Shown: positions 7,378 through 14,940 of the stretch, one piece after another | Position numbering within the stretch: the stretch's first letter is position 1 | Layout of the letters: each line of letters begins with the position of its first letter | Source of the DNA: an uncultured Bacteroidales bacterium | Lineage (GTDB): Bacteria > Bacteroidota > Bacteroidia > Bacteroidales > JAUNSR01 | DNA: 33,747 bases | Assembly: GCA_947074145.1 (NCBI GenBank) | Contig: CAMTOJ010000041.1 | Span: 1 to 33,747 of the forward strand | Reading direction: 5' to 3' | Notes under the pieces: model-generated | Seen by the model: the letters and a program-made list of their open reading frames with translations, nothing else | Database searches by the model: none | Told to the model about the DNA's origin: nothing | Made by a program: the position numbers and the translations under genes

Positions 7378-9967
7378 CCTCTTTTGTAATGCGAATCACA
7401 GAGAAAGAATAAGCCGGTAACTTATATGAAAATTTATCCGAAACTTGTGTTACCGATTCTATCGGTTTTAGATCACTATCCTTAGGATCTCCGCTTAGCA
7501 GTGATAGTTTGGCATCTTTTGAATAGCCGGAAATATCTCCAAGATCAAGTTCAGCATCCACTCCCACAGGAAGCATATTTACAAGTTTTATTATCATGTC
7601 GCCTGTTTTGCTATCTGTTACAATAGAGGAGGCAACCCTTTTTCTTACATCATCTCTATGAGTGTTGACATTAAGATTTCCATAAACATATTTATCACCA
7701 CTATTGTTTCCGTACAATTTCTGAACGTAATAACCCACTGTTGGACGAATCTCATGGTTATTGAAATAGATAAGATCCGGATTCCATTGAGTAAATCTGT
7801 CCTTTGCAAGAAGTGGTGCATATGAAGTCATTGCTACTACATCTCCATTTCTTTCCACTGAAGTAAGATATAAAGCTTCAGAAAGAGCTGTTTCAAGGTT
7901 TCTATGTCTGCCAGGTAGATGAGAAGCATATTCCCCAAGATAAACCTTTGATCTGTTTCTGTCATATTTATCATAATAATCCTGATTATAAATAAACCAG
8001 CCCGGAGAAACATAATAATGTTCATCTATTAGATCCACTTTATGTTCTGTTGCCAATCTCCAGCCCTCTTCATAATCGGACCCCTCATAGAAGGGACCAG
8101 CAGTTCCTACAACTTTAATTTCAGGATATTTCTCCTTAACGGCATTATTAATCATTACAAATCGCTCCTCAAAAACATCTGATATTAAATCTTCGTTTCC
8201 AATTCCGATATATTTCAGTCCAAATGGTTTAGGATGTCCGTTAGATGCTCTGACTTTACCCCATTTAGTAGTTTTTGCATCTCCGTTAGCCCACTCTATA
8301 AGATCAAGAACATCCTGAATATAATCGTTCATTTCACACATTGGAATTCCGCCTTGCTGACCGGCTCCTCCGTCTGATGAATTTTGACAACAAACACCTG
8401 CCGCTAGTACCGGTAGTGGTTCTGCTCCCATATCTTCACAAAACAAGAAATACTCATAATAACCAAGACCCATGCTCTGATGATAACCCCAAAGATTTCT
8501 TGCCGGAGTACGCTCCTCAAGTTTTCCTATTGTCTTTTTCCAGTTATATATATTATGTAGTCCGTCACCATGAGCAACACATCCGCCCGGGAAACGCACA
8601 AATCGTGGTTTCATATCAGCAATTATTTGCGCAAGATCCTGACGAAGTCCATTTTTTCGTCCTTTAAATGTTTTTTGAGGGAATAGAGAAACCATATCAA
8701 AAGCATATTCTCCCGCTGTTAATGGTTGTATCTGAAGTTTTGCATCATTAGCATCTGCATTCGATTTTAAAACTCCAACTTGTTTTTTCCACTCCTTGTT
8801 CATTGAAAGGGTAGTTTGCGCAAGAGTTTCGCCATCTCCATTTATTAATCTGACAATATATTTACTCCCTTTTCCATCAAGAGTTTTTCCAAAAGCAGAA
8901 AAATCATATTTATCACCTTTTCTGACAACTATTCCGTCAAATCCATGATTCTCAAGAGAAGCTCCGGGAGTTGAAACATTCAGGACTGCATAATTTTTAT
9001 TGTTCTCATGTATAGGATTCTCTTGTGAAATCTCAAATGAGGTTCCTTCTCCTATTATATGCCATGAATGTTTTGAATTCCAGTTTTTATCTCCTCTTCT
9101 GTCTGAAGGATCATATTCAAAACCACGGTTCTGAATCAATTCGGCATATAAACCTCCGTCAGCAGCATAATTAATATCTTCAAAAAAAGCTCCGATAAGC
9201 AGATCACTTATCTCTTTACTATTTTCTCTGTTTAATTTTAAAGATGCTTTCACCTCTCCCAAATTTGCAAAACGCACAGGGTCTTGTTCACATCTTTCAT
9301 CATGAAGACGATTCTTGTACTCTTTATATTCTTTTGTTTTGATAAGATTATCTACAACCGACCATTCCACCCTGTGAATCTGTCCTTTTTGCTTTACTCC
9401 GTTAATCTCAACCTCTACAGACTTATCTTTATGATCAGACGATGATACAGATTTATTATTTGAATAACTTTTAAAGTCACCGGTTTGGACAGCATAATAT
9501 TTATCCTGATTATCGATATAGCTGATTTTAAAGTTATTGCCATCTTTTGATAATACAGGATTTAAAACACAACTTTTCACATCCATAGAAGGATAACTCT
9601 GAGGCTTCCAGTCAGTCAAATTTGTTGATGTTGCATAAGCAAAAGTATTATCATGCTCATTTACACTCCAAATGCAATGCCATTTTTTGGTTTCTTCATC
9701 TCGCATAAGATAAGGAGAAACCATCCTTTTTTCTCTGCCCCAGGTTCCATAATCCGATTTTATAAAACTATATTCAGGACCTATCTCCTGCCAATAGTTA
9801 TTATCTACACTCCATGCAAAATGAAGTCCGTTTTTTCCGTGATTTTTACCGGAACAATAAGAAAATACATAAGCTGAATCGGGCACTGATGCCATGACTG
9901 CATTGCTGCCTAAAAAAGAAAATGCAGCGGATACACCCAATGTGAATAGAAACTTTTGTCTGTTCAT
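7361..9967 (-). CDS. Secreted alpha-L-arabinofuranosidase: GH51 with a partial GH43-like N-terminus
   Basis: An 868-residue secreted enzyme. Signal peptide 1-26 (ends VMA). Residues about 31-165 resemble the first blades of a GH43 propeller (SAYVFSYCSGKNH) but are too short for a whole one. The GH51 part begins near 240 (GGLYAELIQNRGFEYD, 271-286), has a beta-sandwich insert at about 297-430 and the catalytic barrel with RFPGGCVAHGDG (458-469). The acid/base is E592 in GIGNED and the nucleophile is E679 in YLGEYASH, both present. The family releases terminal alpha-L-arabinofuranosyl residues from arabinan and arabinoxylan. A TAACTTTG box lies 166 bases upstream. GH43 follows, so the two probably act together in the periplasm or at the surface. 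The N-terminal half-domain could be a binding or stability module. Confidence 0.92.
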   Translation of the reverse strand: MNRQKFLFTLGVSAAFSFLGSNAVMASVPDSAYVFSYCSGKNHGKNGLHFAWSVDNNYWQEIGPEYSFIKSDYGTWGREKRMVSPYLMRDEETKKWHCIWSVNEHDNTFAYATSTNLTDWKPQSYPSMDVKSCVLNPVLSKDGNNFKISYIDNQDKYYAVQTGDFKSYSNNKSVSSSDHKDKSVEVEINGVKQKGQIHRVEWSVVDNLIKTKEYKEYKNRLHDERCEQDPVRFANLGEVKASLKLNRENSKEISDLLIGAFFEDINYAADGGLYAELIQNRGFEYDPSDRRGDKNWNSKHSWHIIGEGTSFEISQENPIHENNKNYAVLNVSTPGASLENHGFDGIVVRKGDKYDFSAFGKTLDGKGSKYIVRLINGDGETLAQTTLSMNKEWKKQVGVLKSNADANDAKLQIQPLTAGEYAFDMVSLFPQKTFKGRKNGLRQDLAQIIADMKPRFVRFPGGCVAHGDGLHNIYNWKKTIGKLEERTPARNLWGYHQSMGLGYYEYFLFCEDMGAEPLPVLAAGVCCQNSSDGGAGQQGGIPMCEMNDYIQDVLDLIEWANGDAKTTKWGKVRASNGHPKPFGLKYIGIGNEDLISDVFEERFVMINNAVKEKYPEIKVVGTAGPFYEGSDYEEGWRLATEHKVDLIDEHYYVSPGWFIYNQDYYDKYDRNRSKVYLGEYASHLPGRHRNLETALSEALYLTSVERNGDVVAMTSYAPLLAKDRFTQWNPDLIYFNNHEIRPTVGYYVQKLYGNNSGDKYVYGNLNVNTHRDDVRKRVASSIVTDSKTGDMIIKLVNMLPVGVDAELDLGDISGYSKDAKLSLLSGDPKDSDLKPIESVTQVSDKFSYKLPAYSFSVIRITKEVVKKK

Positions 9968-10133
9968 AAGGTACGTTTAATAGTTTTAATGTTAATAATT
10001 GTTTTACTGTATATTGTATTCTTTAATATTCTATTGATTATGCCTTTTATTTAAAGTAATCATAAGATTTATGAATATTAGATTTAATATTTTACCTGAG
10101 ATTTATTTATATAATTTTCTCAACTCACAACAA

Positions 10134-10163
10134 CAAAGTTAATCTAAAATCCCTCTCTTTCAT
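10134..10163 (-). promoter_or_regulatory. Probable promoter of the GH51 gene
   Basis: On the minus strand TAACTTTG (10141-10134) matches TAnnTTTG. ATG (10163-10161), 19 bases before it, is a one-base-off -33 element. The leader to the GH51 start is about 160 bases, AT-rich, with no riboswitch-like fold that I recognise. Confidence 0.5.
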
Positions 10164-10177
10164 AGAGCTTTATAGAT

Positions 10178-10212
10178 AAAAAAACTGTGCCGGGAAACAC
10201 AATCCGGCACAG
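10178..10212 (-). terminator. Intrinsic terminator after the DUF418 gene
   Basis: CTGTGCCGG (10185-10193) pairs perfectly with CCGGCACAG (10204-10212) with a 10-nt loop, followed on the minus strand by seven U (A-run 10178-10184). It lies about 85 bases beyond the stop at 10297. The rest of the gap to that stop holds only a small AAACCT/AGGTTT hairpin. Confidence 0.9.
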
Positions 10213-10296
10213 CATAATTACACTACCATAAAACCTTTAATAGGTTTCATAAAACAATTTCTGTGTTAATAATTTGTTTTAATTTCGATTAGAAAC

Positions 10297-11517
10297 TTAA
10301 ATGTTTAATGTGCTAATTGTTATTTTATCTTTTTCCTTCTTTCCTGAATTAATCCACGTCATTTGCTTCCATAAATATTCAAACGGTCCTTGTTTATGAT
10401 GTTTTAGCCATATGACACAAAACATATATTGAAGTATTACCATAACTATTCCTATCAGAAAGCTATATGTATGACCGCAATATTTATAAAGTGCAAATCC
10501 CCAACCATAGAAAAGTAGTGATCCGAAAATCGATTGCGTTACATAATTTGTAAGACTCATCTTCCCATATGGTATTATCTTATCATACAATCCTCTCATC
10601 GATGTCTTGTAATAAGAAATTATCACCGAAGATACAATTATTATGGTAAATGCAAAATTTCCCCACATTCTAATTGCTATCATAAGAGGTTGACGAATAT
10701 TGGTATTTTCAATATAGGAAGGTAGAATATCTTGAAGTCCTCTAAGAGACAAAAAACATATCAACGTTATAATCAACATCTTAACCCAAAACATTATATT
10801 AGTTTCCGATTCTTTAAACAAACCTTTTCGTCCAATCAAAATTCCTGTAATAAATAAAAAAGCAGTTTGTGTTACTCTTCCATTATCCCATGCCCAGGTA
10901 AGACTTGCAAGTTGTCCGTCCCACAAATTTGCTTTTGTCATTTCCCAAAATGATTCCGTCATTTGTGCCTGATATGTGGCTGAGAAATATTTGCCACACA
11001 TAGCTGCTGGCAGTTCATATCCCGGTATAAATATGGCAGAAAACATTCGATACATCTCTATGGGCTGTAAAAAGAAAAATAATGCAAGATATTTAAGTAT
11101 CGATGTTGAAAGTTTTGAGCATGGGATCATGATTACTCCGACCAATGCATATAAAACAAGAATCTCACCTGTAAAAAATGCGGCGTTGAAGAATCCTATC
11201 ATAAGTAGAAGAAACAGTCGCCATAAAAACCTCATACTAAAATCGTTTCCTTTCTTCTGTTGATTATCGTATTGAATAAAAAAACTGAACCCGAAAAGCA
11301 GTGAGAAAATTGCATACATCTTTCCTCCAAACATAAAAAATAGTGAGTCCCAAACCACTGAATCGGTGAATTTCAATAAGCTACTCTCTGTTTTTGGAAA
11401 TGAGTAAAAATTGAAGTGCTCGATACAATGCAGTACAAGAATACCGGCTACGGCAATTCCTCTTAATACATCTGCTACATTGATTCTTTGATTTGTGGAA
11501 TTTGTGATATTCTGCAT
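10297..11517 (-). CDS. DUF418 family integral membrane protein (YeiB-like)
   Basis: A 406-residue polytopic inner-membrane protein with about ten hydrophobic segments. The N-terminus has the family signature RINVADVLRGIAVAGILVLH (11-30), and the C-terminal part has the DUF418 region (about 230-395) ending in KQGPFEYLWKQMTW. DUF418/YeiB proteins are related to membrane acyltransferases, but no substrate is established, so I give no function. It stands alone, with its own promoter box 24 bases before the start and its own terminator. An array of palindromes lies upstream of its promoter and may be regulatory. Confidence 0.88.
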   Translation of the reverse strand: MQNITNSTNQRINVADVLRGIAVAGILVLHCIEHFNFYSFPKTESSLLKFTDSVVWDSLFFMFGGKMYAIFSLLFGFSFFIQYDNQQKKGNDFSMRFLWRLFLLLMIGFFNAAFFTGEILVLYALVGVIMIPCSKLSTSILKYLALFFFLQPIEMYRMFSAIFIPGYELPAAMCGKYFSATYQAQMTESFWEMTKANLWDGQLASLTWAWDNGRVTQTAFLFITGILIGRKGLFKESETNIMFWVKMLIITLICFLSLRGLQDILPSYIENTNIRQPLMIAIRMWGNFAFTIIIVSSVIISYYKTSMRGLYDKIIPYGKMSLTNYVTQSIFGSLLFYGWGFALYKYCGHTYSFLIGIVMVILQYMFCVIWLKHHKQGPFEYLWKQMTWINSGKKEKDKITISTLNI

Positions 11518-11541
11518 AGTTTATGTGTAATAATTGAATTG

Positions 11542-11549
11542 CAAATATA
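11542..11549 (-). promoter_or_regulatory. Probable -7 box of the DUF418 gene
   Basis: The minus strand reads TATATTTG, a full TAnnTTTG match, 24 bases before the ATG. No TTG stands at the expected -33 spacing. Confidence 0.5.
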
Positions 11550-11644
11550 GTGATATTGAATCAATTAATAAAACACTAAACCACTAACAGCCATAACCTT
11601 AATAATCAGATTGTTAATTTAATTTTCTCTCCGACAATATATAA

Positions 11645-11726
11645 CCTAAACGCCTTTAGGATGCAACCTATCCGCCTTTAGGTTATATCCTAATCGCTTT
11701 TAGGTAATGTCCTAAAAGCGATTAGG
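11645..11726. repeat. Array of four 16-bp near-palindromes at 22-bp period
   Basis: Four units, 11645-11660, 11667-11682, 11689-11704 and 11711-11726, fit the consensus CCTAATCGCYTTTAGG and are each separated by exactly 6 bases (ATGCAA, TTATAT, TAATGT). The first three have one orientation. The fourth is the exact reverse complement of the third, making a perfect 17-bp hairpin (11688-11704 with 11711-11727). Units 1 and 2 are also bracketed by a 10-bp inverted repeat (11641-11650 with 11677-11686). It sits between the terminator of the oxidoreductase gene and the DUF418 promoter. It may be an operator array or a REP-like element. Confidence 0.85.
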
Positions 11727-11766
11727 ACATAGAACTCTAAAGGGAAAATAAAAATAGATATAAACC

Positions 11767-11815
11767 AAAAAGACAATAATCATACCTTTATATAAAGGTT
11801 GATTATTGTCTTTTT
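11767..11815 (-). terminator. Intrinsic terminator after the MDR oxidoreductase gene
   Basis: AAAAAGACAATAATCA (11767-11782) pairs with 11800-11815. After a one-base bulge the stem continues with ACCTTTA (11784-11790) and TAAAGGT (11793-11799). The minus-strand stem ends in five U. It lies 22 bases past the stop at 11838. Confidence 0.88.
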
Positions 11816-11837
11816 AATTTAAGAATATAAGAACATG

Positions 11838-12812
11838 TTACATTTCAATCACATATTTGCCGCCCATTCCATTTTTTGGTATTTCTTCCAGTGCTTTAGA
11901 TATATCATCAAAGCTGTAGATTTTTTCGACCATCGGATTAAGCTCTTTTTTAGCCATCAGATGAAGTAATTTTTCACCTGCCTGTGCGACATCCTTTATA
12001 GCAGCATTACAACAACTTGAATAAATAGCATCTGGAGCAACCTCTGCTACAGTAATAGCTTTAGTTCCTTCCTGATATGGGTATTCAGCAATTCTTCCCC
12101 AGATTGTAACAAGTGCACCGTTGTCACACAATAGTTTCATATTTTCAAGTGCGGATTTTGGAGAGATAAAGTCAATCACCGTTTTAACACCTGTTCCCAA
12201 AGTAATCTCTTTTACTCTTTCAGTAATTGACATCTTAATTGGGTCAATAATATGCTCCACTCCCAATTTATAAAGAATATCACCATCTTCAGAAACCGCG
12301 GTGATAGGTTTTGTTCCCAATTTAGTTGCAATCTGTATAGCAAAATTGGCCACTCCATATCCTCCGGCTGTAATATATATAAAAGAGTCCTCCGGTATAA
12401 CAACCTTTTCAATAAGTGCCTTCCATGCTACAAATCCCGCATAAGGGACGGTAGCTGCATCTGTATATGTTACTCCGTCGGGAATTATGAAGAGGACATC
12501 GGGATCCACATCTACAAATTCTGCAAAAGATCCGCATAGTTTGTTATCTACCAATCCTGCAACTCGCTGACCTGGTGAAAACATAGATACATTGTCACCT
12601 ATCAGCTCTACATCACCGGCAAAATCGACACCCAGGTACTGAGGTTCATCAATATTTTTAGCAGAATTTTTTATTCTTTCAATATCTATATAATTAATAG
12701 AGGCAGCTTTCACCTTAACTCTTATTTTGTTGGGGTCAATAGCCGGAAGTGTGATATCTTCAATCTTTCCGCTTTTGACTGAGTCTTGATCTCTGATTAT
12801 AAACGCTTTCAT
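11838..12812 (-). CDS. Quinone-oxidoreductase-like NAD(P)-dependent MDR enzyme (non-zinc)
   Basis: A 324-residue medium-chain dehydrogenase/reductase. The N-terminal GroES-like part (1-120) has NYIDIERIKN and YLGVDFAGDVELIGDNV. The Rossmann part has the nucleotide-binding AGGYGVANFAIQIATKLG (about 149-166), a variant of the usual GAGGVG pattern. The cysteine and histidine zinc ligands of true alcohol dehydrogenases are absent, which points to the quinone oxidoreductase/enoyl-reductase branch using NADPH. The real substrate cannot be told from sequence. It is likely a single-gene unit: terminator downstream, hairpin and about 200 bases upstream. Confidence 0.85.
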   Translation of the reverse strand: MKAFIIRDQDSVKSGKIEDITLPAIDPNKIRVKVKAASINYIDIERIKNSAKNIDEPQYLGVDFAGDVELIGDNVSMFSPGQRVAGLVDNKLCGSFAEFVDVDPDVLFIIPDGVTYTDAATVPYAGFVAWKALIEKVVIPEDSFIYITAGGYGVANFAIQIATKLGTKPITAVSEDGDILYKLGVEHIIDPIKMSITERVKEITLGTGVKTVIDFISPKSALENMKLLCDNGALVTIWGRIAEYPYQEGTKAITVAEVAPDAIYSSCCNAAIKDVAQAGEKLLHLMAKKELNPMVEKIYSFDDISKALEEIPKNGMGGKYVIEM

Positions 12813-12838
12813 TTCCGTAATTTTTTAAATAAAATAAT

Positions 12839-12880
12839 ATATGGTGAATAACTTACATTCAGTAATATTATTCACCATAT
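12839..12880 (-). other. Hairpin between the transporter and oxidoreductase genes
   Basis: A 13-bp perfect stem (12839-12851 with 12868-12880) has a 16-nt loop that contains a further TTAC/GTAA pairing. It lies 139 bases beyond the transporter stop and 26 bases before the oxidoreductase start. On the minus strand it is followed by T-rich but interrupted sequence. It could be a weak terminator for the transporter gene or a leader structure. Confidence 0.5.
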
Positions 12881-13018
12881 CTAAAACATCGGAATTACAC
12901 AGATGGTTTTATTTTTATTTCATTTCTGTTTATCTATTACTATTGTTGTTTTTGTAACCTCAAAAAGTAATATATAACTTCTGAAAGCATTTATTTGATA
13001 TTAGTACTTTATAAAACT

Positions 13019-14683
13019 CTAAGCAAAAAGCATTACAAGAACCTGTACAGAGATTACACGTAGAAACATTGATAATGGATAGACTGTAGCATAAGCAACC
13101 GAGGGTTCGTCGCCTTCTATTAAAGAATTTGCATAATTCAATGCCATCGGATTTGCCATACTCGCACATAACATACCCATATTACGAGAATATGGAATCT
13201 TAAGAAATTGAGCTGCTATGAATCCCACTATCAATACAGGTACAAGTGTAAGAATTATACCCATGGCAATCCACATAAGTCCTTCTGTTCGAAATACGGT
13301 TTCAAAAAAGTGTTCTCCGGCCTGAATACCAAGAGCAGCAAGATATGTTACTATTCCGAATTGACGCAGCATTAGATTGGCACTGTTTGTGGTATATGTG
13401 GTGATATGAAATCTGGAGCCGAAAGCACCCATTAATATTCCCATTATTATAGGACCGCCGGCAAGTCCGAATTTAATCGGTGTCGACATTCCCGGAATAG
13501 CTATCGGTATTGTACCGAGTATTACACCCAATAGAACACCCACAAATATTGATAGTAGATTAGGATTATCAAGTCGTTTTTCCTCATTTCCCATTAAATT
13601 AACGACCTCTTCAACTCGTTGAGCAGGCCCCACAACAGTCATTTTATCACCCATCTGCAATCTTAATTTGGGAGAAGCAAGCAGATCTATCCCGGCTCTG
13701 TTGATTCGCGTTATGTTTATTCCGTAGTTATTCCTTAAATGTAGTGTGCCAAGTAACACTCCATTATATCTGTTCCTGGTAATTATCACTCTTCTCGAAA
13801 TAAATTGGCAATCAATTTTATTCCAATCTATATTCTCATTGTTCCAATCTGCGTTCTCTTGATGTCCGAACAGAGTAAGGAAAGAATCCTTATCATTCTT
13901 GGCATGCATTACAAGAAGGTGATCACCATCCAAAAGTTGAAGATCTGAATTGGGAATGAGTACCTGACCATCTCTCCATACCCTTGTTATAATCCCTTTT
14001 TTGTCGGTAAGTTTCATAACCGATTCAATATTTTTTTGAAATATTGCCGGGTTACAAACTTTATATTCAGTAATAAACGGTTTTTCATTTCCTGAAGATG
14101 ATGAAGTTCCATCCTTTAACCATAACAACTTCATTATTGCTATAGCCATTATAACACCTACTACGCCTAAAGGATAGGTAACGGCACATGCAAGAGCCAT
14201 ATCGGCAGCCTCTCTAATGTTAACGGGATCTATATCTACCAATGTTTGCTGAGCAGCTCCTAAAGCAGGGGTATTTGTAACGGCGCCACAAAACATGCCC
14301 ACTATATTTGATATCGGGAAATCTGTAAACCAATAAAATGCTAATGATAATAATATACCTAAGAATATGACTGATATTCCTAAAAGATTAAGTGTAATAC
14401 CACCTTTTTTTAAGGCAGAGAAAAATCCGGGTCCTACTTGTAATCCAAGTGAATAAACGAAAAGTATAAGTCCGAAACTTTGTGCATAAGAAAGCATATC
14501 CGCATTATATGCTATTTTAAAATGACCCAATACAATACCAGTAAAAAAAACAAATGTTATACCTAATGATATACCGAAAACCTTTCTGCGTCCTAAAAAT
14601 AATCCTATCGCCGAAACTACAGAGATAAGAATAACCGTTTGTATTACGGAAGGGGAAAGAAAGGTATCTCTTATCCAATCCAT
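13019..14683 (-). CDS. Putative transporter, AspT/YidE/YbjL family with two RCK_C (TrkA-C) domains
   Basis: A 554-residue inner-membrane protein with the duplicated AspT-YidE-YbjL membrane domain: five or so helices at 1-180 and again at about 375-554. Each half carries a related motif (SYAQSFGLILFVYSLGLQVGPGF; FGIVTYLAALGIQAGEHF). The cytoplasmic middle (about 200-370) holds two RCK_C/TrkA-C ligand-binding domains (LDGDHLLVM, LQMGDKMTVVG). Relatives include aspartate/alanine antiporters. Substrate not predictable here. It ends in TAG, showing that amber is a working stop in this genome. A TAAATTTG box lies 17 bases before the start, so the leader is very short. Confidence 0.9.
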   Translation of the reverse strand: MDWIRDTFLSPSVIQTVILISVVSAIGLFLGRRKVFGISLGITFVFFTGIVLGHFKIAYNADMLSYAQSFGLILFVYSLGLQVGPGFFSALKKGGITLNLLGISVIFLGILLSLAFYWFTDFPISNIVGMFCGAVTNTPALGAAQQTLVDIDPVNIREAADMALACAVTYPLGVVGVIMAIAIMKLLWLKDGTSSSSGNEKPFITEYKVCNPAIFQKNIESVMKLTDKKGIITRVWRDGQVLIPNSDLQLLDGDHLLVMHAKNDKDSFLTLFGHQENADWNNENIDWNKIDCQFISRRVIITRNRYNGVLLGTLHLRNNYGINITRINRAGIDLLASPKLRLQMGDKMTVVGPAQRVEEVVNLMGNEEKRLDNPNLLSIFVGVLLGVILGTIPIAIPGMSTPIKFGLAGGPIIMGILMGAFGSRFHITTYTTNSANLMLRQFGIVTYLAALGIQAGEHFFETVFRTEGLMWIAMGIILTLVPVLIVGFIAAQFLKIPYSRNMGMLCASMANPMALNYANSLIEGDEPSVAYATVYPLSMFLRVISVQVLVMLFA

Positions 14684-14700
14684 GTCTTGCTATTTTTGTG

Positions 14701-14708
14701 CAAATTTA
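14701..14708 (-). promoter_or_regulatory. Probable -7 box of the AspT-like transporter gene
   Basis: The minus strand reads TAAATTTG, a full TAnnTTTG match, with ATG (one base off TTG) 21 bases before it. The box is 17 bases from the start codon, giving a leader of roughly a dozen bases. Confidence 0.5.
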
Positions 14709-14840
14709 TGCTATATTTTTTCATTATACCATTTTTAGATAAATAACTTAATAATGATATTATAATTCATTTATAAAACCCCATAGTGCAATATTAAGTT
14801 TTTAGAAATAGGTGTGAATTGCTTATTTTATATTGTATAT

Positions 14841-14876
14841 AAAAAAAGTGTGCCCAAAAATCACTTTTAGGCACAC
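14841..14876 (-). terminator. Intrinsic terminator at the end of the FAS1-SusCD locus
   Basis: GTGTGCC (14848-14854) pairs with GGCACAC (14870-14876). After one mismatch AAAA pairs with TTTT (14865-14868). Seven U follow on the minus strand (A-run 14841-14847). It lies about 65 bases past the stop at 14941. Confidence 0.9.
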
Positions 14877-14940
14877 CTTGAAAAAATTGAATTTATTTTT
14901 ATGAAGATTAAATTTCTTCTATTAATATGCTTTATTCATA

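Noticed and set aside
10213..10296. Second hairpin (AAACCT/AGGTTT) as a terminator of the DUF418 gene
   Set aside because: The stem is 6 bp of weak composition without a following U-run, and a far better terminator lies at 10178-10212.
11645..11726. CRISPR-like array
   Set aside because: Repeats are 16 bp with only 6-bp spacers, there are four units with one inverted, and no cas genes are near. Spacing and size do not fit any CRISPR type.
12960..13169. Small cysteine-rich protein on the minus strand
   Set aside because: It overlaps the end of the AspT-like transporter gene in another frame, has no leader or promoter, and its composition is that of an out-of-frame translation.
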